The notes below the pieces were generated by a model that saw only the letters and a list, made by a program, of their open reading frames with translations, was not told where the DNA came from and did no database searches. DNA of 64,000 nucleotides from JAOAPG01 sp963791575 (GTDB lineage Bacteria; Acidobacteriota; Terriglobia; Terriglobales; Acidobacteriaceae), in assembly GCA_963791575.1 (NCBI GenBank), contig CAWBSY010000002.1, forward strand, positions 124,001 to 188,000. The letters run 5' to 3'. Below, piece after piece: positions 1-8,518 of the stretch (position 1 is its first letter; the number at the start of each line of letters is the position of its first letter). Made by a program: the position numbers and the translations under genes.

Positions 1-661
1 TCATCATTCCCAAGAGGGCTGCTACGCCTTTGAACGCTGCTCCGTAGCCAATACTGGTCGGCACCGCGATCACCGGCACTCCCACCAATCCGCCTACTAC
101 GCTGGGCAGTGCGCCTTCCATCCCGGCGCAGACAATCACCACTCGCGCCTCGCTGAACGCAGCTCGATTCGCCAGCAGACGATGAATTCCAGCGACGCCC
201 ACGTCGTAGAGGTGCTGAACATCGTTGCCCATGACTTCCGCCGTCACCACCGCTTCTTCCGCTACCGGAATATCGCTGGTACCGGCGGAAATGACAGCGA
301 TTGTTCCTTTGCCATATTTCTTTTCGTCTTGTTTCAGCGCGATTGCACGCGCCAATTCCCGGTATTCCGCTTTTCGTACTTTCTTCTTCACCGCCGCAAA
401 TTGCTCTGCGCTTGCGCGCGTCGCTAAAACGTTTCCGCCATGTTGGGAGAGCTTTTCAAATATCTTCGCCATGTGAGCAGGCGTCTTGCCCTGGCCAAAA
501 ATAACCTCCGGCATTCCAACCCGCAACGAACGATGATGATCGACTTTGGCGAATCCTAGATCCTCGAAAGGCATATGCCGCAGCCGCTGGACAGCCTCGT
601 CAGGAGAAAGTTTTCCCTTGTGCACCTGCTGAAAGAGTTCACGAATGGATTCAGCGTTCAT
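1..661 (-). CDS. larB: LarB, nickel-pincer cofactor biosynthesis carboxylase (3' end outside window)
   Basis: The frame runs from ATG at 661 to the window edge, about 220 residues, so the C-terminus is missing. The C-terminal half is PurE-like: a stretch beginning TIAVISAGTSDIPVAEEA, then VCAGMEGALPSVVGG and a Gly/Ala-rich VPTSIGYGA segment, which is the LarB signature. LarB carboxylates and hydrolyses nicotinic acid adenine dinucleotide to start the cofactor of LarA-type racemases. The N-terminal 100 residues are the helical region typical of the family. The ChaN-like gene lies upstream on the same strand with a gap of about 110 bases. The other lar genes would have to be outside the window. 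Confidence 0.9.
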   Translation of the reverse strand, partial: MNAESIRELFQQVHKGKLSPDEAVQRLRHMPFEDLGFAKVDHHRSLRVGMPEVIFGQGKTPAHMAKIFEKLSQHGGNVLATRASAEQFAAVKKKVRKAEYRELARAIALKQDEKKYGKGTIAVISAGTSDIPVAEEAVVTAEVMGNDVQHLYDVGVAGIHRLLANRAAFSEARVVIVCAGMEGALPSVVGGLVGVPVIAVPTSIGYGAAFKGVAALLGMM

Positions 662-769
662 AGTTTTGAGATTGTTTCTCGAGTAAATGGATTGTACAGA
701 GGTTGCGACAATCAGAATTGGAGATGACGAAAGACGTGGCGTTCAGTCAAATGTTTCAAATTTATGTGG

Positions 770-2296
770 CTAAGAACGAGCGCGGCTGCTTTTGATGAGG
801 TCGCGGCAAACTTTTATAGCCGCTCCCGGCTGTTGCAGGTGCGCAAGGAAAAAATGTCGCAGAGCCACACGGCTCAAACGCCCTGCGATAAAGGCATCGT
901 GCAACCTATCACCAAGCAGCTGGCCCAATTCAATCGCCGAGGTTCCACCCTCGCCCCTTGATTCCGAAGCACGACGCAGGCTGGCCATCGATAGTCTCAT
1001 TTTTCCCTGACCATCGTCCAACCGCCTTGCGGGATCCAGAACGCGCGATCCGAGAAAGGACAAAGCTTCCTCGATCACGCGCGCGTAAAATTGATCGTGC
1101 GGCACTGAAGCCGGAGAAGATGAACGAATCAACGGTAAGCCATGGCACGCATGAAACAGAAATCGCGCCGCTTCTTCGGCTGCATGCCCTACCTGAAACT
1201 CAGCAATGTGGAAAGAGTTGAACTGAGGCAAATAGACGCTGCCTTGCTGCTCCAGCTTTTTTTGCAAGAATGCGATCTCATCTTTGTCCAACTGCTTACG
1301 CGCAAGCATGCCGGCAATCGGCTGGTCTGCGTTACAAACTTCGGGCAGCAGATCGATCAGAAACTTGGGCTGAGTTCCATTATGAGTGGAGTAGCGATCA
1401 ATGCCGAGAAACTTCGCCAAACTATTAATCAAATTGTAGACAGTCGGAGCGAGATCAGCTCCTGAGCGGCTGCCACGACTCCATCGGCTCAGGTTCAGAC
1501 GGTAGCTCTCATATTTTTCCAGCGGCGTTGAATTGAACACACAAATCACATCGTTTGTGACGCGTACCGCCGCGGCCTCCCGCTCTTCCCCTGCCGCTTG
1601 CCAGTAAAGTGAATCGATGTTTTGCAAAATCGTCAGCACTCGTTGCTGGGGCAACTGCTCTCGCAGCAGCGGCGGGAAATGTCCAGGAGCCAAATGCGAC
1701 TCCCCAAACAGCACGACGATGAAAGCATCCGGATGCCGCTTGCGAATCTCTGCAACTTTGTGAGCCGCGTGGCGATCGCGGGCTCCAATTCTTCTAAGAT
1801 CTTCGCGCGGCATGCAATCGAGTCCGTAAATTGCCTCACCATGTTCACGCGCCGTCTTCATTAACTTATAGAACGGCTCCCAATCGTATCCCCAATCCAG
1901 ATCGAAGCGAATTCTCCGTCGCAGATCTCTCTCGTCAATCTCTCGTCTCCACCACTCCTCGACAATATGCTGATCGCGCGCGAAAACCGTTTCGACCGCC
2001 AAGACGACCGGCCTGTCCCCGGAGTTTGCCAGTGTCTCTAGCAGGTTTGCAGTAAAAAGCTGGGAAGCGGGAAGCGCATGATAATCGCCCACTACAATGA
2101 CGTCCGAAGCATTCAGAGAAGATCTGAACTGCTCCGGCTCCATGACCGACTGATACGAACGAAAAGCCTGGTTGAATTCAGTGAGATACTTCCGCCGGCT
2201 ACTGTGATCACTGGCACGGATCACGAGCTCCACCCCAGCCAGCGCATGAAGCTGTGCGCCCGTGCGCCGTAATCGCAAGCTGGTCGAGGTTGCCAT
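770..2296 (-). CDS. ChaN-family (Tiki-like) protein
   Basis: The protein has 508 residues. Two motifs of the ChaN/DUF399 fold are visible: VVGDYHALPAS near residues 68-78 and VVLFGESHLAPGH near 195-208, the paired Gly-Asp/Glu-x-His segments that form the putative metal or haem site. The family is usually about 280-300 residues; here about 200 extra C-terminal residues are rich in charged and helical sequence and I recognise no domain in them. There is no clear signal peptide. The start at 2296 follows a close GAGGAGG ribosome site. It is divergent from ubiX with about 44 bases between starts. The exact substrate is unknown. Confidence 0.65.
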   Translation of the reverse strand: MATSTSLRLRRTGAQLHALAGVELVIRASDHSSRRKYLTEFNQAFRSYQSVMEPEQFRSSLNASDVIVVGDYHALPASQLFTANLLETLANSGDRPVVLAVETVFARDQHIVEEWWRREIDERDLRRRIRFDLDWGYDWEPFYKLMKTAREHGEAIYGLDCMPREDLRRIGARDRHAAHKVAEIRKRHPDAFIVVLFGESHLAPGHFPPLLREQLPQQRVLTILQNIDSLYWQAAGEEREAAAVRVTNDVICVFNSTPLEKYESYRLNLSRWSRGSRSGADLAPTVYNLINSLAKFLGIDRYSTHNGTQPKFLIDLLPEVCNADQPIAGMLARKQLDKDEIAFLQKKLEQQGSVYLPQFNSFHIAEFQVGHAAEEAARFLFHACHGLPLIRSSSPASVPHDQFYARVIEEALSFLGSRVLDPARRLDDGQGKMRLSMASLRRASESRGEGGTSAIELGQLLGDRLHDAFIAGRLSRVALRHFFLAHLQQPGAAIKVCRDLIKSSRARS

Positions 2297-2340
2297 TGCC
2301 TCCTCAGTGATGGTCTTGACTTCTTCTGCGTTGCGTCCCT

Positions 2341-2979
2341 ATGCTCAGAATTCGTTCGGGAGAAGACTTGTCCAGCCACTCACCGCAAAATTTAACTGTC
2401 GCTACCACGGGTGCCAGTGGATCTCTCTTCCTAAAACACTTCTTGCTTGCGGTCGAAGCGGACAAGCGCATTGAAACCGTTAATTTCGTCGCATCCGACA
2501 GCTCTCTCCGCGTCATGGCCGAGGAGCTTGGACTTAAAGGCCGCAGTGACGTGGTCGGCCAGCTTTTAGGTAAGGACGCCAAGCCTTCTCGCAAAATTCA
2601 GCAGCAATCAAACACCGACATTGGAGCCAATGTTGCCAGCGGTTCTTATCCTGCCGACGCCATGGTGGTGATTCCCTGCAGCGTCGGAACTCTGGCCCGT
2701 ATTGCCAATGGCATCGCTTCCCAATTGATCGAACGCGCCGCTGATGTCGCGCTTAAAGAAAAACGTCCCCTTGTGCTCTGTGTCCGCGAGACGCCTCTCA
2801 GCAAAATTCACATCCGCAACATGTACCGTGCCGCGGATGCAGGCGCGACCGTCTTCCCGCTGATTCCCGCCTTCTACAATCGTCCGGCCAGCGTTGACGA
2901 AATGGCCCACGAATTTGCCAATCGCGTTCTGGCCCACATTGGCCTGCCACAGCCCGATGCCTACCGCTGGAAGGGCTAG
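2341..2979 (+). CDS. ubiX: UbiX flavin prenyltransferase
   Basis: The 212-residue flavoprotein has the Rossmann-like opening LTVATTGASGSLF and the family segment VVIPCSVGTLARIANGIA, followed by LVLCVRETPLSKIHIRNM, all diagnostic of UbiX/Pad1. It makes prenylated FMN from FMN and dimethylallyl phosphate for UbiD-type decarboxylases in ubiquinone or aromatic-acid metabolism. No ubiD partner is seen in the window. The start at 2341 leaves a 16-residue lead before the core, slightly longer than usual, and no good ribosome site precedes it, so the start is the uncertain part. Confidence 0.92.
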   Translation: MLRIRSGEDLSSHSPQNLTVATTGASGSLFLKHFLLAVEADKRIETVNFVASDSSLRVMAEELGLKGRSDVVGQLLGKDAKPSRKIQQQSNTDIGANVASGSYPADAMVVIPCSVGTLARIANGIASQLIERAADVALKEKRPLVLCVRETPLSKIHIRNMYRAADAGATVFPLIPAFYNRPASVDEMAHEFANRVLAHIGLPQPDAYRWKG

Positions 2980-3255
2980 TTAGCAGTAGGCGTCAAGGCC
3001 TTGAGCTTACTACGAATGTCGCTTCTCTCGGCTGCTTTTGAGGGAGACTTCAAGTCTAAGTGGCGGGAAGGCAAGAGCACAGATTCCGGGCGGACATGGC
3101 CTGTGGGAACCAGCGTCTCTGATAGTCCGATCTGGACAGTTTCAAAAGCGCCGTAAAGTTCAAAAAGCCGCGTTCTGCCATGCCATATCTGTCTTTCAGT
3201 GAAACGAAACTGCCTTCAGTTTCACCATAGTTCATCGATGTCTCTGGAGGCATAT

Positions 3256-3744
3256 ATGTCGGCAGTAGTTGATCGCTTGGTGGGTAGCAGACCTTTGACC
3301 GCTGTGCCCAGTTCCGCTTGGGTACCGTTCTTAGGATGCTTGTGGGTTGTGACTAATGTATTGCTCGTGAGTCTCGGAATTAGGATTTCCTATCCGTTTA
3401 GCTGTTCGTTTGCGGCAGGAATTTTGGACGGGACCATTCTGTCGATGATCGCCGTCGTGAAGGCGAGCGACCGATTTCAGGCGGGAACAACCGGGCTGCT
3501 CAGCGGATTCAGCCTAAGCGGTCTTCGTAGTGATGGAAGCCTTCTCGCAAAGAGCATAGAGAAACTGCACAATTTCATAGATCAGGTTTTAGTCACGCTT
3601 AGCATTCAGACCCAGGAAGATTTGCATTTGAAAATTGCAAGCGCAATCCTGTGCACTGTCTGGACGGCATTGTTCGTAGTCTTAGCTTCGCTTATCGCTC
3701 AATGGATACGAACCCTGAAGGCGGAGAGTCTGATTTCCATCTGA
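3256..3744 (+). CDS. small membrane protein of unknown function
   Basis: The frame could begin at 3199, but GGAGG at 3246-3250 places the start at ATG 3256, giving 162 residues. Two or three hydrophobic stretches are visible: FLGCLWVVTNVLLVSLGI near residue 25, a weaker one near 50-65, and ILCTVWTALFVVLASLIAQW near the C-terminus. I recognise no family. It lies between ubiX and the convergent arsR-type gene. The strong ribosome site and membrane pattern support a real gene, but it could be lineage-specific. Confidence 0.5.
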   Translation: MSAVVDRLVGSRPLTAVPSSAWVPFLGCLWVVTNVLLVSLGIRISYPFSCSFAAGILDGTILSMIAVVKASDRFQAGTTGLLSGFSLSGLRSDGSLLAKSIEKLHNFIDQVLVTLSIQTQEDLHLKIASAILCTVWTALFVVLASLIAQWIRTLKAESLISI

Positions 3745-3784
3745 GCGCCGGAGCTTCCCCCGACTCAGCGGAATCAGATCAGCA

Positions 3785-4093
3785 TCACTTTCTTTTCTTT
3801 TTTGCTCCAGTCTTCTCCCCTCGAATTACGCCCATAAGGGCTCGCGTGTAGTCATCCAACCTGCCGGGCACCGCCTTGCTATAGACGAATTGTCCTTCGC
3901 GGCAGCATTCGATCAATCCTGCATCCGAAAGAATTTTCAGATGATGCGACACCGTCGCCGGCGTAACTCCTTGCAGGGAGACAATTTCTCCGCAATTCAT
4001 CTGTTTCCGCTGAGCAATGGCCTCGAGGATCATCAGACGAGTCTCATCGGCCAAAGCCTTGGAAACCTTTTCCACTTGTGTACGGTCCATCAT
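3785..4093 (-). CDS. ArsR-family winged-helix regulator
   Basis: The protein has 102 residues with a complete ArsR fold: ALADETRLMILEAI (helices 1-2), then the recognition helix in TPATVSHHLKILSDAGLI and the wing REGQFVYSKAV. No ELCVC-type metal cysteine motif is present, so it may sense a non-metal ligand or act through its partner. The C-terminus is a short lysine-rich tail. The divergent neighbour is a short-chain dehydrogenase, and an interrupted palindrome lies between them at 4194-4211. It probably represses the dehydrogenase and possibly itself. Confidence 0.85.
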   Translation of the reverse strand: MMDRTQVEKVSKALADETRLMILEAIAQRKQMNCGEIVSLQGVTPATVSHHLKILSDAGLIECCREGQFVYSKAVPGRLDDYTRALMGVIRGEKTGAKKKRK

Positions 4094-4193
4094 AGTTAAG
4101 GTTAGTGTAGCGAACCTTCTCTTGCCAGCTTACCTATAGAAGCCGTTCCAAGACTGAGAGTTATCCGTTCCGAATTTAAAATGCACCGAACTA

Positions 4194-4211
4194 TTTAGAC
4201 ATTCATCTAAA
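4194..4211. promoter_or_regulatory. candidate ArsR operator palindrome
   Basis: TTTAGA and TCTAAA arms face each other across a 6-base centre, a perfect dyad of the type bound by ArsR-family dimers. It lies about 80 bases before the dehydrogenase start and about 100 before the arsR-type start. Binding by that regulator is inferred. Confidence 0.45.
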
Positions 4212-4291
4212 CATCGAAATATATCCGAAGCTGTTCAATGGGCTGCGGATATCGAACGATATCTTAAAACGACTTGGGAAAGAGGATCTGC

Positions 4292-5041
4292 ATGAAAAGA
4301 CTCGACAATAAAGTTGCGGTAATCACAGGGGGAAACAGTGGCATCGGATTGGCCGCCGCCAAACGGCTGCACGACGAGGGTGCTCGCGTCGCTATCTCTG
4401 GGCGCGACCAGAAAACATTGGACGAAGCGGTAAAAGTTCTCGGCAAAGATGCCCTCGCCGTAAAGGCGGACGTTTCAAAACTTGCCGATACCGATAAACT
4501 TTTCGCCGCCGTTAGCCAGAAATTCGGGAAAATCGACGTTCTGTTCGTAAACGCCGGAGTGGGAAAATTTGCTCCCGTGGAAGCAGCTACCGAAGAGCAC
4601 TACGATGAACTGTTCGATATCAATGCCAAAGGCGCCTATTTTACGATCCAGAAAGCACTCCCATATTTGAACGATGGTGCTTCGATCATTCTCAATACCA
4701 GCGTGGTCAGCCACGAAGGAATCGTGAACGGCAGCGTCTATGCAGCAACAAAAGCAGCCATGCGTTCCTTTACGCGGTCTCTCGCCGCAGAACTTGTGGG
4801 CCGCAATATTCGTGTAAACGCCGTAGCGCCCGGTCCAATTGAAACCCCCATCTTGGGACGAACGGGGCTTCCAAAAGAAGCGATTGATGAATTCGTCAAA
4901 ACCGTTCTCGCCTCTGTTCCTATGAAGCGTTTCGGCCAATCAGAAGAAGTTGCCGGGGCCGTCGCTTTCCTGGCTTCTTCCGACGCATCGTACATCACTG
5001 GAGTAGAAATCGACGTGGATGGCGGAAGAGGACAAATATAA
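4292..5041 (+). CDS. SDR-family NAD(P)-dependent oxidoreductase
   Basis: A TTG at 4274 is in frame, but AGAGGA at 4281-4286 favours ATG 4292, giving 249 residues. The classical short-chain dehydrogenase set is present: cofactor loop TGGNSGIG, NAG in LFVNAGVGKFAP, catalytic Ser in NTSVVSHEG, YAATK as the YxxxK pair, and PGPIETP after it. The C-terminus has the VDGG segment of the family. The substrate cannot be read from sequence. Position opposite an ArsR-type regulator suggests inducible expression, perhaps in a stress or xenobiotic response. Confidence 0.88.
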   Translation: MKRLDNKVAVITGGNSGIGLAAAKRLHDEGARVAISGRDQKTLDEAVKVLGKDALAVKADVSKLADTDKLFAAVSQKFGKIDVLFVNAGVGKFAPVEAATEEHYDELFDINAKGAYFTIQKALPYLNDGASIILNTSVVSHEGIVNGSVYAATKAAMRSFTRSLAAELVGRNIRVNAVAPGPIETPILGRTGLPKEAIDEFVKTVLASVPMKRFGQSEEVAGAVAFLASSDASYITGVEIDVDGGRGQI

Positions 5042-5164
5042 CGAAGCAGGGTAAAAGTTAATGTAGCGACGGGCCTTTCGCCGATTTCATAACTCCTTTC
5101 CTGCTACTTGATCCAGAGTAGATTTTTTATTACTCTGGATTTACACCGGAAAGGAGGTGGTCGG

Positions 5165-5224
5165 ATGACAAGTTCTGATTGTAGTGGTAGATCCAAAAGA
5201 CCAGGTGAGGTGGCTGAGACTTAG
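5165..5224 (+). CDS. 19-residue ORF with very strong ribosome site
   Basis: ATG 5165 to TAG 5224 encodes 19 residues, MTSSDCSGRSKRPGEVAET. It is preceded by AAAGGAGGTG (5150-5159), an extended match to the 16S anti-Shine-Dalgarno tail, with 5 bases to the start. Codons near the stop fall in the hairpin at 5221-5239. No transmembrane segment or known leader-peptide bias is visible. The same ribosome site can pair with 5421-5431, so translation may be controlled by folding. Function unknown; it could also be a chance ORF inside an RNA gene. Confidence 0.45.
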   Translation: MTSSDCSGRSKRPGEVAET

Positions 5225-5455
5225 AGCAGGTCGCTCTAATACCTCCGATGCTCAAGAAAGTTTGTGCATCGGTAACCAACCACGTTCGCACGAAGCGGTG
5301 AGTTAGCTTGATTTAACTTCAGGTTGAACCTGCTGAATTTGCGGTTCGCTTGATAAGAATCGGAGCGCCCGGCATAGGTCGTGCCGGGACCCGAACAGTG
5401 CCGAAGGGGCCACGTAGAGTGACCACCTCTTGGTCAATATCAACCAGTCCACCGG

Positions 5456-5497
5456 ACGGCCCGCTCTCGAAAGAGACGGGCCGTTCTTCTTTGTTTC
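5456..5497 (+). terminator. Rho-independent terminator
   Basis: The arms ACGGCCCG (5456-5463) and CGGGCCGT (5477-5484) pair perfectly and extend inward with CTCT/AGAG. A T-rich tail runs from 5484 to 5497. It would end a transcript covering the structured region. Confidence 0.75.
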
Positions 5498-5672
5498 TCC
5501 GGCTATCAGCGAAAGCTCCCACTTAGCCTACCTCGACCTGAGACTCACTAGAGGAATCGCGTACCCCTCCCTCAAGACTTAACCTGATTGCGCTACTCTG
5601 CCCCTTCGAAGGAACCTTGTCCTGGTCGATTTCGACATCTCGCAATTTGCGAGAGAAGGTTTAGGTAGAAGT

Positions 5673-7391
5673 ATGTCGAGACTGATAGGCAGGGACTCTT
5701 CCCATTTTCTCCGAATCAAAACTCTCATCTTCCTTCCGTTATTCTCCATTCCACTCTTGTCAGTCTCCGCGCTAGCTGCCCCGACTATCAGTCTCATTGC
5801 GCCCCGGAGCGGTTTCACCAGCGGTTCTCCTGTTTTCTACGAGGCGTCGGCGACTTCGTCCTGCTCGAAAGGCATTTCAGCGATGCGCATCTATACTGCT
5901 CCCGGTGTGAACGCATTCACCGTAAATGGCGCGCATCTTGAAACATTTATCAAGCTCAAACCGGGCAACTACAACACCGTAGTCCAGGCGTGGGACAACT
6001 GTGGAGGCGTCGCCAAAGTCCCAGTTGCGCTTAGCGTATCGTCCACTGCAAGTGTCAGCGTGTTTTTACCAAGTAGCGGAACAGCGCTCAGTCCCATCCA
6101 CTTTGCTGCTTCGGCTCAGAGTCCGTCCTGCGCCGCCGGAATAACGGCCATGCGCATCTATACCGCCAATGGCGTGACTCCTTACACCGTCAACTCCAAT
6201 CAACTGGATGCCTACGTACAACTTGCTCCAAAAACTTATTCGGCAACTGTGCAAGCGTGGGACAAATGCGGGAACATTTTCAAAAATAGTTTCCAACTCA
6301 CTTCTAACGGCGATGCCGACGCCTATCTCTACAATTCCAGTGAATCCGGAACCATCGCACAATTCGATATCTCGAGCACTGGAAAACTGGTTAACCCCAA
6401 TGGCAGCGGCAATCCTCCACAGTTCTCATCGGGCAACACTGCATTTTCCATAGCAATCGATCCCGGCGGATGGTTTGCCTATGTACCCAATCAAGGATCT
6501 GGAATTTACGGATACCAGATCAATCGTACCAATGGTGCCCTCGTTCCCATTCAAGGTTCTCCTTTCAGTCAGAGCGGTTTCGGACCGGCTTTCATGGACC
6601 CTACTGGTAATTTCTTGTATACGATCGAGGCAGGATTGAATGGATCGGACTCAATCGGCGTCTATCGCATTAATCGTTCCAGCGGCGTTCTCACCTTTAC
6701 GGCGTCCGTAACGCCTGGAGTCATTCTTACCGCACTCAGCCCAGACCCCGACGGGCTGTATCTCTACGCGGGAGGCAACGCCGCAAACGGCGCAACCTCA
6801 ATTTTTGCTTATAAAGTAAATCCGAATACGGGAACACTCAATGCCGTTTCCGGCAGCCCATTCCCGGTTGCTGGAGCGGTAGGAGTAATTGCGCTCTCCT
6901 CTGCGTATCAATACCTGTACGCTGGCCTGAATACCAGCACTTCGCAGGAGATTGACGGCTACGAAATCAACTACAACACCGGCGCACTCACTCCCGTGCC
7001 CGGCAATCCGTACGCGGCGGCAGGAATGGTAAATGATCCGCAAAGCGTTCTAGCAGATTCGCTTGGAAGATATCTATGGAGCGGGAGCCAAACTACAGAT
7101 GGCAGTCAACATTACTTCTGGCAGTTTGACATCAACGGGTTTACCGGAAGCCTGGGCCCTGCAACCTTTATCGGCACCGGAGGAGTGTATGTTGACCATC
7201 TCGTCGAGGGTCACCAAAACGACTACGTATTCACCGCAGGCGGCTCCTGCGGACCAGTCACATGCGTACCTGATATGGTCAATTCCTGGACAGTCAATGG
7301 CAGCGGATTATTGGAACCATTGTCCGGCCCATTTCAAACCGGAACTACAAATGTGACCGGCCTTGCCATTGCAAGGCGAAATCCGCAGTAA
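5673..7391 (+). CDS. secreted beta-propeller protein with two Ig-like repeats
   Basis: The protein has 572 residues. A signal peptide with a hydrophobic core (LIFLPLFSIPLLSVSALA) ends near residue 36. Two tandem repeats of about 85 residues follow; each has a Cys pair and the shared pieces MRIYTA, a PY/AFTVN turn and VQAWDxCG. From about residue 210 to the end there are repeated segments ending in YLYNSS, FLYTIEA, YLYAGG and YLYAGL, typical of a lactonase-type seven-bladed propeller. Such proteins are common in Acidobacteria and mostly uncharacterised. It is probably exported to the periplasm or surface. Enzyme activity is not supported by any motif I can see. Confidence 0.75.
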   Translation: MSRLIGRDSSHFLRIKTLIFLPLFSIPLLSVSALAAPTISLIAPRSGFTSGSPVFYEASATSSCSKGISAMRIYTAPGVNAFTVNGAHLETFIKLKPGNYNTVVQAWDNCGGVAKVPVALSVSSTASVSVFLPSSGTALSPIHFAASAQSPSCAAGITAMRIYTANGVTPYTVNSNQLDAYVQLAPKTYSATVQAWDKCGNIFKNSFQLTSNGDADAYLYNSSESGTIAQFDISSTGKLVNPNGSGNPPQFSSGNTAFSIAIDPGGWFAYVPNQGSGIYGYQINRTNGALVPIQGSPFSQSGFGPAFMDPTGNFLYTIEAGLNGSDSIGVYRINRSSGVLTFTASVTPGVILTALSPDPDGLYLYAGGNAANGATSIFAYKVNPNTGTLNAVSGSPFPVAGAVGVIALSSAYQYLYAGLNTSTSQEIDGYEINYNTGALTPVPGNPYAAAGMVNDPQSVLADSLGRYLWSGSQTTDGSQHYFWQFDINGFTGSLGPATFIGTGGVYVDHLVEGHQNDYVFTAGGSCGPVTCVPDMVNSWTVNGSGLLEPLSGPFQTGTTNVTGLAIARRNPQ

Positions 7392-7538
7392 CAGATTATT
7401 AAGGAAGTTACTGCAGGGAGCTGACCCGCTCGTCAAAATCATCGAATTCTCACCAATCTTCAACTTGTCTTAATGTTGGCTGTGTTTCGATGGAGCGCTC
7501 GGACCTACCGAGACAAATTTTTTCGTCGGAGACACACA

Positions 7539-8006
7539 ATGCGCATTCGTCAGAGTATGACCATCGCTTTCATTGCCGTGATTTTGTCAGCAATCAGCCT
7601 TACTGCCCAGGAAAAGAAAATCAAACGTTCCGATCTGCCTGCGGCGGTTGAAAAAACCGTAGTGGCGCAGACTCAGGGAGCCACCATCCGGGGTTTTTCA
7701 ACCGAACAAGAGAACGGACAAACCTACTATGAAGTAGAGATGACAATTGCTGGCCACAGCAAAGATGTACTGATTGCCGCCAACGGCGACATAGCGGAAG
7801 TGGAAGAACAAGCCGCGGTCGATTCGCTCCCTGCGACAGTGCGAGACGGACTGCAAGTGAAAGCAGGGCAGGGAAAGCTGCTCAAGGTTGAATCCATTAC
7901 CAAGCATGACAAAGTTGTTGCCTACGAAGCCGAGGTTTTGGCGGCGGGAAAACATTCAGAAGTTCAGGTTGGTCCCAACGGGCAATCTCTCGACCACGAA
8001 GAGTAG
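7539..8006 (+). CDS. secreted PepSY-like protein
   Basis: The start is placed at ATG 7539, behind a CGGAGA site, rather than at an in-frame ATG at 7473. The product has 155 residues with a signal peptide (AFIAVILSAISLTAQ). Two repeats of a PepSY-like pattern follow: LPAAVEKTVVAQTQGATI...YYEVEM...DVLIAANGDI, and LPATVRDGLQVKAGQGKL...YEAEVLAAGK...VQVGPNGQ. PepSY units are often inhibitor or propeptide-like modules in the periplasm. No partner gene is obvious. Confidence 0.65.
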   Translation: MRIRQSMTIAFIAVILSAISLTAQEKKIKRSDLPAAVEKTVVAQTQGATIRGFSTEQENGQTYYEVEMTIAGHSKDVLIAANGDIAEVEEQAAVDSLPATVRDGLQVKAGQGKLLKVESITKHDKVVAYEAEVLAAGKHSEVQVGPNGQSLDHEE

Positions 8007-8034
8007 ACGCAAGTTAACGCGCGCGAAGCCACCC

Positions 8035-8508
8035 TTAGATGCCCTTCCCCAATCCCAATCGGATGACTTCAGCCGTGTCTTTGGGTAGCGGCAAAGCGTT
8101 CACTTCTTCCGAGGTGAACCAGCGCGCGTCATCCGCGTCACCATCAGCCTTTAGCTCTCCCGAGACCGGCCGGCATAAAAAATCGATGAGCACATAGTGA
8201 TAGAGCGTCCGCCCATCATCATCACGGACGATTCGGTCAAACACTCCCAGCAACTCACCGGCTTCCACCGTCAACCCAGTTTCTTCACGAGCCTCGCGGA
8301 CAGCGGCTTCGCGCACAGTCTCGCTCAGCTCCAGCATTCCGCCGGGGATCGACCATTCGCCAAGCAGAGGTGGATGACCGCGTTTGATCAAAACAACGCG
8401 CTGGTTTTCGACAATAATGGCTCCGACCCCCACCAGAGGCCGGTCTGGATATTCTCGTATCATGCAGTTTGCGCCGAATCGTCGGCTCGCCGATCTGATC
8501 TCATCCAT
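8035..8508 (-). CDS. Nudix hydrolase
   Basis: The protein has 157 residues. The Nudix box is intact: Gly57, Glu63, then REAREETGL at 71-79, matching Gx5Ex7REUxEExGU. WSIPGGMLE precedes it and HYVLIDFLC follows, as in MutT/ADP-ribose pyrophosphatase-like members. It hydrolyses a nucleoside diphosphate linked to some group; the substrate is not decidable. A GGGAGG ribosome site precedes ATG 8508, and only 10 bases separate it from the upstream membrane-protein gene, so the two are probably co-transcribed. Confidence 0.88.
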   Translation of the reverse strand: MDEIRSASRRFGANCMIREYPDRPLVGVGAIIVENQRVVLIKRGHPPLLGEWSIPGGMLELSETVREAAVREAREETGLTVEAGELLGVFDRIVRDDDGRTLYHYVLIDFLCRPVSGELKADGDADDARWFTSEEVNALPLPKDTAEVIRLGLGKGI

Positions 8509-8518
8509 CCCACCTCCC

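Larger units (their letters stand above)
5111..5497 (+). ncRNA. candidate structured RNA containing a 19-codon ORF
   Basis: This 630-base gap between genes is dense in hairpins. There is a perfect 10-bp dyad at 5111-5120/5131-5140, a 7-bp hairpin at 5221-5227/5233-5239, a 7-bp hairpin at 5245-5251/5266-5272, AGTTA/TAACT at 5301-5305/5314-5318, and a 7-bp hairpin at 5368-5374/5382-5388. A terminator follows at 5456-5497. Bases 5152-5162, which include the ribosome site of the small ORF, are complementary to 5421-5431 (11 pairs, one G-U), which would close the whole element. It shows no tmRNA, RNase P or SRP signature that I know. It may be a cis-acting leader, a free RNA or a small-peptide transcript. 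Confidence 0.5.

Noticed and set aside
5111..5497. tmRNA, RNase P RNA or SRP RNA
   Set aside because: No tRNA-like ends with CCA, no tag peptide ending in AA, and none of the conserved core sequences of P or SRP RNA were found.
5319..5522. 67-residue ORF on the minus strand
   Set aside because: It runs against the hairpins and terminator of the structured region and has no ribosome site or family pattern.
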